NCBI GenBank assembly: GCA_003135495.1
Contig: PLBX01000221.1
Coordinates: 4,518-20,735, forward strand
Length of the DNA: 16,218 nt
DNA from: Acidobacteriaceae bacterium
GTDB lineage: Bacteria > Acidobacteriota > Terriglobia > Terriglobales > Acidobacteriaceae
Reading direction: 5' to 3'
Shown one piece after another: positions 8,018 through 15,825 of this stretch. A model generated the notes under the pieces. The model was not told where the DNA came from, searched no databases, and saw only the letters and a list, made by a program, of their open reading frames with translations. Positions within the stretch are counted from its first letter, which is position 1; each line of letters opens with the position of its first letter. The translations under genes and the position numbers were made by a program.

Positions 8018-9379
8018 TTAACTACTGTGAAAAACCAATTCTTTCTGCCCCTTCACGATGTGATCGGCCGCTTCCACGCCCATCATAACGGAATGGTCCA
8101 TGTTGCCTATTTCATAGCGCCATGCTCCGAAACGTCCGCGGGAATAAATCCCTTGCTCCATCAGCGCTGGCTGCAGGATGGCGAGCGCGCGATCGCGATC
8201 GATAGTCGGAATCGGGTAGGAATACCGAACCAGCCTGTGATAGCGGGAAATGATGCGCGCCCGATCCGACTCTTCCAGAATTTTCGAACGGATCAGCCCG
8301 GCAAGCATCTGTTCATACGTGCGCTCGATATCGACCTTTTGTCCCAGCGGCACCGACATTTCGCACATCAGCGAACTATATTGCTCGGTATCGCCCTTCG
8401 GCACGTTGTTGGGCGAGTAATGGGAAAAAAATGTGGCCCTGTAGCACGGCATTTCCGGGTCCGCAAAATACACCCAGCATTTGCCGGTGTCGATCTTCTT
8501 TTTCAACCCAATTCCCAGAACTAGCAGATCGTTGTGTTCAAGCAACGTGGCCGATTCCTTCAGTTTCGCATTCGCCGGCTTCAGCATACCTGCCACCAGA
8601 TCGATCGGCGCGGTTGAAATCAGCGTGTCGTAGCTGTCCCCCGTGCCGTCAGTAAATGAAATCTTACGCTGAGCCGTATCGATTTCGGCCAGTTGTTTTC
8701 CTGTACGTACTTTGTCAGGAAATTTTCGCGCCATGCGCCGGTAAATTTCCCCGGTTCCGCCGTGAAGCGGGAAACGGAACTTGTTATTCGGCCCCCAAGC
8801 CACGTCGTCTTTTTCGTAAAGCACGTTTTCGAGAAGCCGCTTAAAGTCGACAACCGAGACGCGCTCCGCTATCCAACCCTTCGACATGCGCTCCAGCGGC
8901 GTTGTCCAGACTTTGGAGTTGTAAGGAAACATGAAGGTCTCGGCAATACCCTCGCCGAAGGTGTTCAGAGTCCAGTCGCGGAAATTCGTCGCATCGCTGT
9001 TTCGGCTAGCCGCAGCCTTGGCCGCGCCCATCAGGCAACTGACTTGCAGCGCTTTGGGCAGGTATCGCAGGTTGTTCTGAAAAGGATAGGGCACGCAAAC
9101 GTCATTCAAATACACCCAGCTTTCGCGTATCCGCTCGTGCACTTCCTTCCCCAGCATGTCGTCGATCAGTTTGTCGAAGTAGGGATAATGCGAAAAAATG
9201 ACGTGCCCGCCCTCATCCCAGACAAATCCCTGTGGATCAAGATGCGAGGTGGAGTGGCCGCCTACGTCGTCAGATTTCTCGTAAAGAATCCAGTTGTCGT
9301 AGCCAAGTTCGTGCAGGCGATAAGCCGCGCCCAGCCCAGTCGGCCCACCACCGATGATGACAATTTTCTTATTAACCAT
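8018..9379 (-). CDS. glf: UDP-galactopyranose mutase, eukaryotic-type
   Basis: The predicted FAD enzyme converts UDP-galactopyranose to UDP-galactofuranose, the precursor of Galf-containing glycans. In the 453-residue product, IIGGGPTGLGAA (8-19) is the Rossmann dinucleotide site. GGHVIFSHY (57-65), PYPFQNN (97-103), PYNSKVW (152-158), ERV (R173), FPLHGGTG (203-210), YRAT (R314) and SRGRFGAWRYEIGN (413-426) follow. From memory, these motifs and their order match fungal UGM (Aspergillus fumigatus type) far better than the shorter bacterial Glf (~370-390 residues). The two arginines fall where eukaryotic UGMs hold the substrate diphosphate. The ATG at 9379 starts directly at the FAD motif; an in-frame TTG at 9397 would add six residues. 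It is the first gene of the operon. A different nucleotide-sugar substrate is possible but less likely given the motif conservation. Confidence 0.88.
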   Translation of the reverse strand: MVNKKIVIIGGGPTGLGAAYRLHELGYDNWILYEKSDDVGGHSTSHLDPQGFVWDEGGHVIFSHYPYFDKLIDDMLGKEVHERIRESWVYLNDVCVPYPFQNNLRYLPKALQVSCLMGAAKAAASRNSDATNFRDWTLNTFGEGIAETFMFPYNSKVWTTPLERMSKGWIAERVSVVDFKRLLENVLYEKDDVAWGPNNKFRFPLHGGTGEIYRRMARKFPDKVRTGKQLAEIDTAQRKISFTDGTGDSYDTLISTAPIDLVAGMLKPANAKLKESATLLEHNDLLVLGIGLKKKIDTGKCWVYFADPEMPCYRATFFSHYSPNNVPKGDTEQYSSLMCEMSVPLGQKVDIERTYEQMLAGLIRSKILEESDRARIISRYHRLVRYSYPIPTIDRDRALAILQPALMEQGIYSRGRFGAWRYEIGNMDHSVMMGVEAADHIVKGQKELVFHSS

Positions 9380-9826
9380 GCGCCTTGTGGCCGCCAAACC
9401 AGCCTGTTACCTCGGATGAAAAGGGAATGTCTACTCTAGTCTGAATGAGCAAAATGGAGTCCAAAGTCAGGCGGTCCCAATGCCTTTATATCATTGATTT
9501 CACATGTTCCCAGCCAGGGGAGACCCACTTTGGTCACCATGCGGAAAGGAAATCGAGCCGACGTGGGTAAACTCTTTCCCATTATTCCCGGGCACGCTCG
9601 CCAGGATCGGAAATCAGCTTGTTCACATCAGCCTTCCGGGCACGAAAAAATCGCCAGTGGTTACTTCCAGTATTTACTTCCTTTGCCTATGAGGCCGGAA
9701 AACCAACGCCAGGCATTACAGTATGTTGTAGTGTGAATTGTTTCGGAATCTTTCAGCGGCGATTGAACCGTGCCTCTGGACATGGCGCTTTCCGGGTTCG
9801 GCCAGACCAAAAAGACGAAAAATAGG
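9380..9826. other. Divergent intergenic region between glf and the formyltransferase-deacetylase gene
   Basis: This 447-bp gap separates the divergent start codons and must hold the promoters for both directions. I could not find a convincing -35/-10 pair. The minus strand has a TATAAA-like box around 9480-9490 without a good -35. A 9-bp direct repeat, CCGGGCACG, occurs at 9588-9596 and 9636-9644, 48 bp apart. Short open frames here match nothing I know. In-frame GTG (9770) and ATG (9782) codons mean the right end may belong to the downstream gene. Confidence 0.4.
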
Positions 9827-11548
9827 ATGACAGAGAGTCTTCTAAAGGTCGTAATCTTCACATCAGTCCCGCCGCGCAGCGTCGCCCGTATCATGGAGCG
9901 CATTCACCGCGGTGCTCGGGAAGCCCAAGTCGTCGGAGTGCTATACGAACGCCGCCCTCCAAAGACCCGGCAACAGCGGTTGCAATTCTGGCGCAAAAAG
10001 ATAACGCGCCCAGCATACTGGCGCTATTCGATGCATCGCATTCTCGCGAAAGCCAGCGCCAGGTTGACCAGCCTGCTCGACGCCGTTATCCGTTTTGTCC
10101 ATGCGGCCCCGAAATGGCCAAATCGTAGAGCGCCTTATGATCTTGACGAATTGCAGGCCGACTGCAATGCAAGTGGAACCGAGCTTTTCATCACGCCTGA
10201 TATTCACTCCCCGGAATCTCTCGATTTTGTGCGGCGCCTCAATCCCGATCTAGGCCTTGTCTTCGGAACCGGCATCCTTAAGCCCGTGCTCTTCGAGCTT
10301 CCAAAGCAGGGATCGATCAACATTCACAAGCGCAAGGTGCCCGACTACCGTGGCGGCGGCGCCGTAGGCCTGTGGGAGTTGCTCGATGACCAGAAAGAGA
10401 TCGGAGTTACCATCCATCGCGTCGAGGCCAAGGTCGATGTGGGAGCCGTAGTTCAATCGGCGGTGATTCCGATCGAGCCTTTCGACGATCTGGAGAGCCT
10501 TTCCCTGAAAGCCGAAGTTGTAGGCGGCGACCTAATCGTAGCGGCCATTCGCGATTTCGCGAACGGGACGGTAACGGAAACTCCCCAAAGCGGTCCCGGC
10601 AAACTATTCCGCAGGCCGACCGACGAAGACCTGCTGCAGATGAAAAAGAAACTGGCGGCGCGGCGCAGAGTTAAGACTAGCCATTTTCGCTGGCCGCTAT
10701 GGAAGCTGTTTCTGAAGTCTGTGCTGAACGCTCCCAAGCTGGCCATACGCAATCGGAAGCATCGGCAGAACGCCGATTTTCCAGTGATGATTCTTTATCA
10801 CCATTTGGTTTCTGATCGTTCTCATCGTCTCGGAGTTTCGACGGTTTACTTTTTGCGCCAAGTGAAATATTTGCTGCGCCACTATCGCGTCGTCAGCTTG
10901 AGCGAGGCCATCGAACTGGTGCGCAAGGGCGGTGTCAACGTTCCCACAGTGGCCATTACTTTCGACGATGGCTACGCTGACAATTTCGTGAACCTGCGCG
11001 CTGTGACCGAAGAAACCGGCGTGCCCATCGCATATTTCATCTCCACGGAGCACATCTCGAACGGCCGGGAATTTGCCCATGATCACGTGGCCAGTGAATA
11101 TGGTTTCACACCCAATACCTGGCCGCAGATCGAGGTCTTACAGGGTTGCGGCTACGAAATCGGTAGCCACACAAGAAATCGTGCGGACTGCGGCTCGACG
11201 GATGTGCAGTTCCTGCGAGATGAAATCATTGGTTCAGGCGAGGATATTCAGCGAAGACTGGGAACGACGCCACACTTTTCTTTTCCCTTTGGACTCCCCG
11301 AGAATATCTCCGCTCCAGCCGCCGAAATTGCGTGTGCAAGTTATAAGAATGTTTTTTCTGCATACCGGGGCGGCAACTTTCATCAAGATGCCCGGCGAAT
11401 TTTGCGCCGTTCAGGTTTCCCAAAAACACTGTGGGAACTTGAGTTGCAGTTGCAGTCTGTTTTGCTTGGCGAGACGAACGAGCCTCCCCACTTGAAAGTG
11501 CGCATCGATAAATCTGGTTTCGAGGGCGGAAGAATCAACAAAAAATAA
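9827..11548 (+). CDS. Fusion of formyltransferase and NodB-type polysaccharide deacetylase domains
   Basis: The 573-residue protein has two enzyme domains. Residues ~5-260 form a formyl_trans_N fold (LKVVIFTS at 6-13; GLVFGTGILKP; INIHKRKVPDYRGG). The catalytic triad of formyltetrahydrofolate-dependent formyltransferases appears as N165, H167 and D204 (KVDVGAV). After a basic linker, residues ~318-530 form a NodB-like deacetylase with ITFDDGYADN (D380, D381) and GSH (H448). The second metal histidine four residues on is Arg (R452), and the motif-3 position reads FSFPFG. One reading is that deacetylation exposes an amine that the other domain formylates. The ATG at 9827 begins just before the first beta strand but has a poor Shine-Dalgarno; starts at 9770 (GTG) or 9782 (ATG) would add 19 or 15 residues. 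No signal peptide or clear membrane anchor is seen, so it is likely cytoplasmic. It is divergent from the glycan operon, which supports a glycan role. Confidence 0.88.
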   Translation: MTESLLKVVIFTSVPPRSVARIMERIHRGAREAQVVGVLYERRPPKTRQQRLQFWRKKITRPAYWRYSMHRILAKASARLTSLLDAVIRFVHAAPKWPNRRAPYDLDELQADCNASGTELFITPDIHSPESLDFVRRLNPDLGLVFGTGILKPVLFELPKQGSINIHKRKVPDYRGGGAVGLWELLDDQKEIGVTIHRVEAKVDVGAVVQSAVIPIEPFDDLESLSLKAEVVGGDLIVAAIRDFANGTVTETPQSGPGKLFRRPTDEDLLQMKKKLAARRRVKTSHFRWPLWKLFLKSVLNAPKLAIRNRKHRQNADFPVMILYHHLVSDRSHRLGVSTVYFLRQVKYLLRHYRVVSLSEAIELVRKGGVNVPTVAITFDDGYADNFVNLRAVTEETGVPIAYFISTEHISNGREFAHDHVASEYGFTPNTWPQIEVLQGCGYEIGSHTRNRADCGSTDVQFLRDEIIGSGEDIQRRLGTTPHFSFPFGLPENISAPAAEIACASYKNVFSAYRGGNFHQDARRILRRSGFPKTLWELELQLQSVLLGETNEPPHLKVRIDKSGFEGGRINKK

Positions 11549-11578
11549 TCGTCGACTAGCCCAAAACGTTTTACGGAG

Positions 11579-12061
11579 TCACGGTTTTTTCTGATTAAGC
11601 GGCCACACCGTGGCCACGGCAAGGGCCACCCCGACTCCCAGCGACACCTCCAAAAACCGGTGCCACCCCACAATCCACGGAGCGCGCCCCCGCGGAATCA
11701 GCAAAATAATGCTGAGCGTAATTGCGGCAAATCGATAAGCGCCGCCAACACGCAAAAGAAATGACAGCGCGCCGCACAAAAGAATCCCCACGCCGTAGAC
11801 AACCGCGTTCGCTGGGAAAAATGTCGCCAGGGCCGAGCCCAGCACCGCTCCCAGAGCAGTTCCTATAAAACGCTGCCACGCCAATGTCCGCGGAGGAATC
11901 GTCGATTGAATAATAACGATGGTTGAAATTGGCGCCCAATAATACTCGGGAAGTTTCAAGATACGAGCGAGTAGCATGGCAACCACCGCCGCAAGAGTGG
12001 TTCGAAGCGAGTCAAGTAAAGAATCGCGATTCACCGCCGATAAAATTCCCCGCTTCGCCAT
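11579..12061 (-). CDS. FUSC/aromatic-acid-exporter-like membrane domain protein (half-size)
   Basis: The 160-residue protein is almost entirely membrane-embedded, with about six hydrophobic segments. The stretch WQRFIGTALGAVLG (62-75) is characteristic of the FUSC/ArAE family (p-hydroxybenzoate efflux and fusaric-acid-resistance type proteins). A second, related stretch, WHRFLEVSLGVG (133-144), gives a pseudo-repeat. Typical full-length members are several times longer with two membrane blocks and soluble domains, so this is a single-block form. It may work as an oligomer or with a membrane-fusion protein encoded elsewhere. Of two adjacent ATGs, the second (12061) has the better spacing to GGAG. 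It lies 102 bp after the end of ackA on the same strand and is convergent, with a 30-bp gap, to the formyltransferase fusion gene. The substrate is unknown. Confidence 0.75.
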   Translation of the reverse strand: MAKRGILSAVNRDSLLDSLRTTLAAVVAMLLARILKLPEYYWAPISTIVIIQSTIPPRTLAWQRFIGTALGAVLGSALATFFPANAVVYGVGILLCGALSFLLRVGGAYRFAAITLSIILLIPRGRAPWIVGWHRFLEVSLGVGVALAVATVWPLNQKKP

Positions 12062-12066
12062 CATTT

Positions 12067-12070
12067 CTCC
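12067..12070 (-). promoter_or_regulatory. Ribosome binding site of the FUSC-like gene
   Basis: GGAG on the minus strand is followed by AA, ATG and ATG. Its spacing is 2 nt to the first ATG (12064) and 5 nt to the second (12061), which favours the second as the start. Confidence 0.5.
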
Positions 12071-12166
12071 GCGCGCTAAGAGCCGCTATTGTATCGCCGA
12101 TCGTCGCGGACAAATAAAACGACGCTTCGGGCTGTCTGCCGGTCGATATCGGCATCCACCCCATAT

Positions 12167-13342
12167 TCAATGCCGTTCAGTTGCCGCCATCATTTTGCGG
12201 CAGTGGCGCGCGATCTGTTTCTCTTCTTGTGTCGGGACGCCCTGAATCTTATCTTCCGTCAGTCCCAGGCTTTCAAGGCCGCGCGTGGCGGCGCTTCGAA
12301 CGTATTTACTGTGCTCGCCGATTCCTCCCGTGAATACGACAAGATCCGCGCCGCCTAACAGAGCCATGTAAGCTCCGATGGTCTTTCGGACCGCGATGCC
12401 AAATACATCCAGGGCCAGTTGGGCTTTTGAATCGCCAGTCTTGGCGCGCTCTTCCAAAGTTTTCACATCGCTTTCGCCGGACGATAACGCGAAAAGACCG
12501 CATTGGCGATTCAGCAACAATTCCAGTTTGCCAGCGTCGACTGTTTCGTTTCGCAAAAGATACAGCAGGATGCCGGGATCGAGATCGCCAGAACGCGTTC
12601 CCATTGGAATGCCACCAGTGGGAGTCAGGCCCATCGTAGTATCGATTGAGGCGCCATTTCGCAGTGCGCAGAGGCTCGAACCGTTTCCCAGATGTGCGAA
12701 GATAACTTTTTCTGGAAGCTTCGCGCCGAAGTGGTGAACCAGCGATTCGTAGGAAATGCCGTGGAATCCATAGCGCCGAATTCCGGAGTCAAAGTAGCGG
12801 CTGGGAAGCGCAAAGCGCGATGCAACTTCCGGCATTGTCTGATGAAAGGCGTCGTCAAAGCATGCGAATTGTGCGGCGGACGGAAATGCTTTTTGCGCAG
12901 CGGCGATCAGCGAAAGCGCTTGCGGAATGTGCAACGGCGCGAAATGGATGGCCGAGCGCAGTTCCTCCATAACCTGCTTTGTGATTAATTGGTGTTTGCG
13001 AAGTTTTGGACCGCCGTGCACGACCCGATGGCCCACCGCCACTGGCGCGCTGGGAATATGCTGTTTGATCGCGGTTGCCAGAACATCAAGCGCTTGGCCC
13101 TGCGATTCGTATTCGTTCTGCTGCTGCACGAGCGATTTTCCGTCGCCCGATCGAATATTCAACGTGCCGTTGTTCTGCCCAATGCGGTCGGCGCTCCCGC
13201 TGAGCAACGCCTCTTCGTCCTCACTCCCGCGCCGATAGACGCCAAACTTCAGCGACGATGAGCCGCTATTAAGCACGAGAATCAGTTCGTCGCCGTTGTT
13301 GAGGCTCCTGTCAGGCTTTTTAGTGTCCAACGCTTTCGCCAT
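12167..13342 (-). CDS. ackA: Acetate kinase
   Basis: The enzyme converts acetyl phosphate plus ADP to acetate plus ATP, here taking the acetyl phosphate made by the adjacent phosphoketolase. The 391-residue product has all the ASKHA-fold landmarks of the family: LVLNSGSSSLKF (N25), GHRVVHGG (R106), CFDDAFHQ (D163), RYGFHG (H194), HLGNGSS, GTRSGDLDP (R250) and FTGGIGEH (E343). The usual TPLEGLxMGTRSGD segment reads TPTGGIPMGTRSGD, a subfamily-type variant near the active site. The N-terminus is about 17 residues longer than typical. The ATG at 13342 begins 2 nt after the phosphoketolase stop (TAG-GC-ATG); a GTG at 13357 would overlap that gene and adds nothing recognisable. Tight coupling with xfp argues for one transcript. 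Confidence 0.96.
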   Translation of the reverse strand: MAKALDTKKPDRSLNNGDELILVLNSGSSSLKFGVYRRGSEDEEALLSGSADRIGQNNGTLNIRSGDGKSLVQQQNEYESQGQALDVLATAIKQHIPSAPVAVGHRVVHGGPKLRKHQLITKQVMEELRSAIHFAPLHIPQALSLIAAAQKAFPSAAQFACFDDAFHQTMPEVASRFALPSRYFDSGIRRYGFHGISYESLVHHFGAKLPEKVIFAHLGNGSSLCALRNGASIDTTMGLTPTGGIPMGTRSGDLDPGILLYLLRNETVDAGKLELLLNRQCGLFALSSGESDVKTLEERAKTGDSKAQLALDVFGIAVRKTIGAYMALLGGADLVVFTGGIGEHSKYVRSAATRGLESLGLTEDKIQGVPTQEEKQIARHCRKMMAATERH

Positions 13343-13344
13343 GC

Positions 13345-15729
13345 CTAGCCTGGCCACTTCCAGTTACGAATTTCTTCCTTGTCGATGCCTTCGGCGTGTG
13401 CGTAGTCAATACTCTCGATGATCTGATCTTTCAACCATTCTTTAACATGCGCACCCACCGAGTGAAGACGAGGAACGCGGTCGATGACATCGATGGCGAG
13501 ATCAAACCGATCAACCTGGTTGATAATGGCGAGTTCCAGCGGAGTATTGATGTTGCCTTTCTCCTTATAGCCGCGCACGTGAATGTTGTCATGATTCCTG
13601 CGGCGATAACTGAGCTTGTGGATCAGCGACGCATAGGAATGGAAATTAAAGATTACGGGCTTATCTATGGTGAACAGCGAATCAAAGTCGCGGTCGGAAA
13701 GTCCGTGCGGATGCTCAGTTTCCGGCATGAGCCGGAATAAATCGACGACGTTAACGAAGCGGATTTTCAACTCTTTGAAATGCTCTTTCAGAATTGCCGT
13801 CGCGGCCAACGACTCCATGGTCGCAATATCGCCCGCGCACGCCATCACCACGTCGGGATCCTCACAGTCGTCGGTGGAGGCCCAGTCCCAAATGCCGATG
13901 CCCTTGGTGCAGTGGGTCACGGCCTCTGTCATTGTCAGGTACTGCAGATGATCCTGCTTGTCCGCGACAATTACGTTGACGTAATCGCGTGAGCGCAGGC
14001 AATGATCGGCAACGCTGAGCAAACAGTTGGCGTCAGGCGGCAAATAAATACGCACCACGTCTGGACTTTTGTTAGTGACCACATCGAGGAAGCCCGGATC
14101 CTGATGCGTGAAGCCGTTGTGATCCTGCCGCCACACTAAAGATGTGATCAGGATGTTGACCGATGGAACAGGCGCACGCCAGGAAATTTCCTTCTTTGAT
14201 TTCTCCAGCCACTTGGCGTGCTGGTTAAACATGGAATCGATTACGTGAACAAAAGCTTCGTAAGTTGAAAACAATCCATGGCGCCCGGTAAGAACGTAAC
14301 CTTCGAACCAACCCTCCAGAGTATGCTCGCTGAGCATCTCCATGACGCGCCCATCGACATCCAATTCGCCCCCGTCCGCGTCCTCAGGCTTATATTCCGC
14401 AAGCCACGTTTTCTTTGAAGCCGCATAAATCGCCGTCAGCCTGTTAGAAGCAGTTTCGTCCGGACCAAAGACCCGGAAAGTCTTCATATTGCGACGCATC
14501 ACTTCCGCAAGAAAGTGGCCGAGCACGTCGGTGGGCGGCGCGTACGTCGTGGCCGGCGCTTTCACTTCAACCGCATAATCGCGGAAGTCCGGCATGGCAA
14601 GCTCTTTGCGCAGCAGACCACCATTCGCATGTCGATTGGCCGAAATGCGGTGCGCTCCTACAGGCGCGAGTTGTTGCAGTTCATCTTTAAGCTTTCCATC
14701 GGCATCGAACAATTCTTCCGGCTTATAACTTCGTAACCAATCTTCGAGAATTTGCAGACTCTTCTTATTCGTTGCCGGGTCGAGCAGTGGAATCTGGTGC
14801 GATCGCCATGATCCTTCCACCTTGTGACCATCGATTTCTTTCGGTCCGGTCCATCCCTTTGGCGAACGAAGCACAATCATTGGCCAGCGCGGACGAGTGG
14901 CGTCACCGCCGGACCGGGCGCGCTGCTGCAGCGATCGAATTTCCAGTATGCATTGCTCCAGCGTCGAAGCCATTTCTTGATGCATCGATGACGGGTCATC
15001 GCCTTCCACAAAATAGGGTTTGTGCCCGTAGCCAATCATCAGCGCTTCAAGTTCCGCATGAGGGATTCGCGCCAAAACCGTTGGATTCGCAATCTTGTAA
15101 CCGTTGAGGTGCAATATCGGCAATACCGCGCCATCGTGAATCGGATTGAGAAATTTGTTCGAATGCCACGAGGTCGCTAGCGGGCCAGTCTCAGCCTCGC
15201 CATCCCCGATTGCTACAGCAACGATGAGATCTGGGTTGTCGAATGCCGCCCCGTATGCGTGGGAGATTGAGTAACCCAATTCGCCGCCTTCGTGAATCGA
15301 GCCCGGAGTCTCAGGAGTGCAATGCGAACCAATCCCTCCCGGAAATGAAAACTGCTGGAAAAACTTCAGCAGTCCGGCTTCATCGCGGCTCTTGTCCGGA
15401 TAAATTTCAGAGTAGTAGCCCTCGAGATAACTGTTGGCGAGAGTCGCGGGCGCGCCATGACCGGGTCCCGAGATATACATAATGTTCAAGTCATACTTTC
15501 GGATAAGCCGGTTCAGATGGACCCAGATTAAAGACTGGCCAGGATCCGAGCCCCAGTGGCCCAGAAGACGCCGCTTGATATGGTCTGCGTTCAGCGGTTC
15601 ACGAAGCAGAGGATTGGCACGAAGATAGATCATGCCTAACGACAGATAATTGCAGGCTTGCCAGTAAGCCTCGATTTTGCGTAGTTCATCGGAGGAAAGC
15701 GGCGGCAAAACTTCAGAAACATCATCCAT
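13345..15729 (-). CDS. xfp: Xylulose-5-phosphate/fructose-6-phosphate phosphoketolase
   Basis: This thiamine-diphosphate enzyme phosphorolytically cleaves xylulose-5-P (and often fructose-6-P) to acetyl phosphate plus glyceraldehyde-3-P (or erythrose-4-P), in the cytoplasm. At 794 residues it has the usual length. Landmarks in order are HWGSDPG (58-64), GPGHGAP (88-94), SFPGGIGSH (128-136), [14 protein letters not shown] (140-153), the ThDP/Mg motif GDGEAETGP (175-183), and later HQDPG and the C-terminal transketolase-like segment. The ATG at 15729 is chosen because GGAG lies 5 nt upstream; a GTG at 15750 lacks such a site. It is followed 2 bp later by ackA, forming the bypass from sugar phosphates to acetate and ATP. 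It begins 96 bp downstream of uvrA. A substrate preference for xylulose-5-P versus fructose-6-P cannot be read from sequence. Confidence 0.97.
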   Translation of the reverse strand: MDDVSEVLPPLSSDELRKIEAYWQACNYLSLGMIYLRANPLLREPLNADHIKRRLLGHWGSDPGQSLIWVHLNRLIRKYDLNIMYISGPGHGAPATLANSYLEGYYSEIYPDKSRDEAGLLKFFQQFSFPGGIGSHCTPETPGSIHEGGELGYSISHAYGAAFDNPDLIVAVAIGDGEAETGPLATSWHSNKFLNPIHDGAVLPILHLNGYKIANPTVLARIPHAELEALMIGYGHKPYFVEGDDPSSMHQEMASTLEQCILEIRSLQQRARSGGDATRPRWPMIVLRSPKGWTGPKEIDGHKVEGSWRSHQIPLLDPATNKKSLQILEDWLRSYKPEELFDADGKLKDELQQLAPVGAHRISANRHANGGLLRKELAMPDFRDYAVEVKAPATTYAPPTDVLGHFLAEVMRRNMKTFRVFGPDETASNRLTAIYAASKKTWLAEYKPEDADGGELDVDGRVMEMLSEHTLEGWFEGYVLTGRHGLFSTYEAFVHVIDSMFNQHAKWLEKSKKEISWRAPVPSVNILITSLVWRQDHNGFTHQDPGFLDVVTNKSPDVVRIYLPPDANCLLSVADHCLRSRDYVNVIVADKQDHLQYLTMTEAVTHCTKGIGIWDWASTDDCEDPDVVMACAGDIATMESLAATAILKEHFKELKIRFVNVVDLFRLMPETEHPHGLSDRDFDSLFTIDKPVIFNFHSYASLIHKLSYRRRNHDNIHVRGYKEKGNINTPLELAIINQVDRFDLAIDVIDRVPRLHSVGAHVKEWLKDQIIESIDYAHAEGIDKEEIRNWKWPG

Positions 15730-15734
15730 AACTT

Positions 15735-15738
15735 CTCC
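15735..15738 (-). promoter_or_regulatory. Ribosome binding site deciding the xfp start
   Basis: The minus strand reads TGGAGAAGTT immediately before ATG (15729), which places GGAG 5 nt from the start codon. This is the best-placed Shine-Dalgarno in the region and selects 15729 over the in-frame GTG at 15750. Confidence 0.65.
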
Positions 15739-15825
15739 ATCGACAAGCACTCATACTTTCATGGATGCCGAAGTAAGCACAATCGGCGCGAGTGTGCGCG
15801 ACAATTTGGATGAATTACTTGGTGT

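Larger units (their letters stand above)
2632..9379 (-). other. Putative six-gene glycan modification operon (mutase, GT2, sulfotransferase, flippase, two sulfotransferases)
   Basis: Six consecutive minus-strand genes are separated by only 14, 65, 65, 75 and 49 bp and share a polysaccharide theme. The upstream boundary is the 447-bp divergent gap (9380-9826), and the downstream boundary is the hairpin at 2513-2531. The order is UDP-galactopyranose mutase, GT2, sulfotransferase, flippase, degenerate sulfotransferase, sulfotransferase. No strong internal promoter was recognised. Co-transcription is inferred from spacing and function. Confidence 0.7.

Noticed and set aside
8693..9439. Long (248-codon) open frame on the plus strand opposite glf
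   Set aside because: It runs antisense to a gene with strong family motifs, has no recognisable domain and reads like a codon-bias shadow.
9494..9736. 80-codon plus-strand frame in the divergent gap (TTG start)
   Set aside because: No ribosome site, no recognisable motif and a non-ATG start; not enough to call a gene.
9770..9826. Upstream GTG/ATG starts for the formyltransferase fusion
   Set aside because: The added 15-19 residues precede the first beta strand of the domain and look non-homologous; kept only as an alternative because the 9827 start has a weak ribosome site.
11563..11572. Palindrome AAAACGTTTT between the convergent formyltransferase-deacetylase and FUSC genes
   Set aside because: It has no loop and no G/C stem, so it is not a credible terminator hairpin despite its location.
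12088..12093. TACAAT (minus strand) as a -10 box for the FUSC-like gene
   Set aside because: No acceptable -35 hexamer at 16-18 bp; it could equally be read through from ackA.
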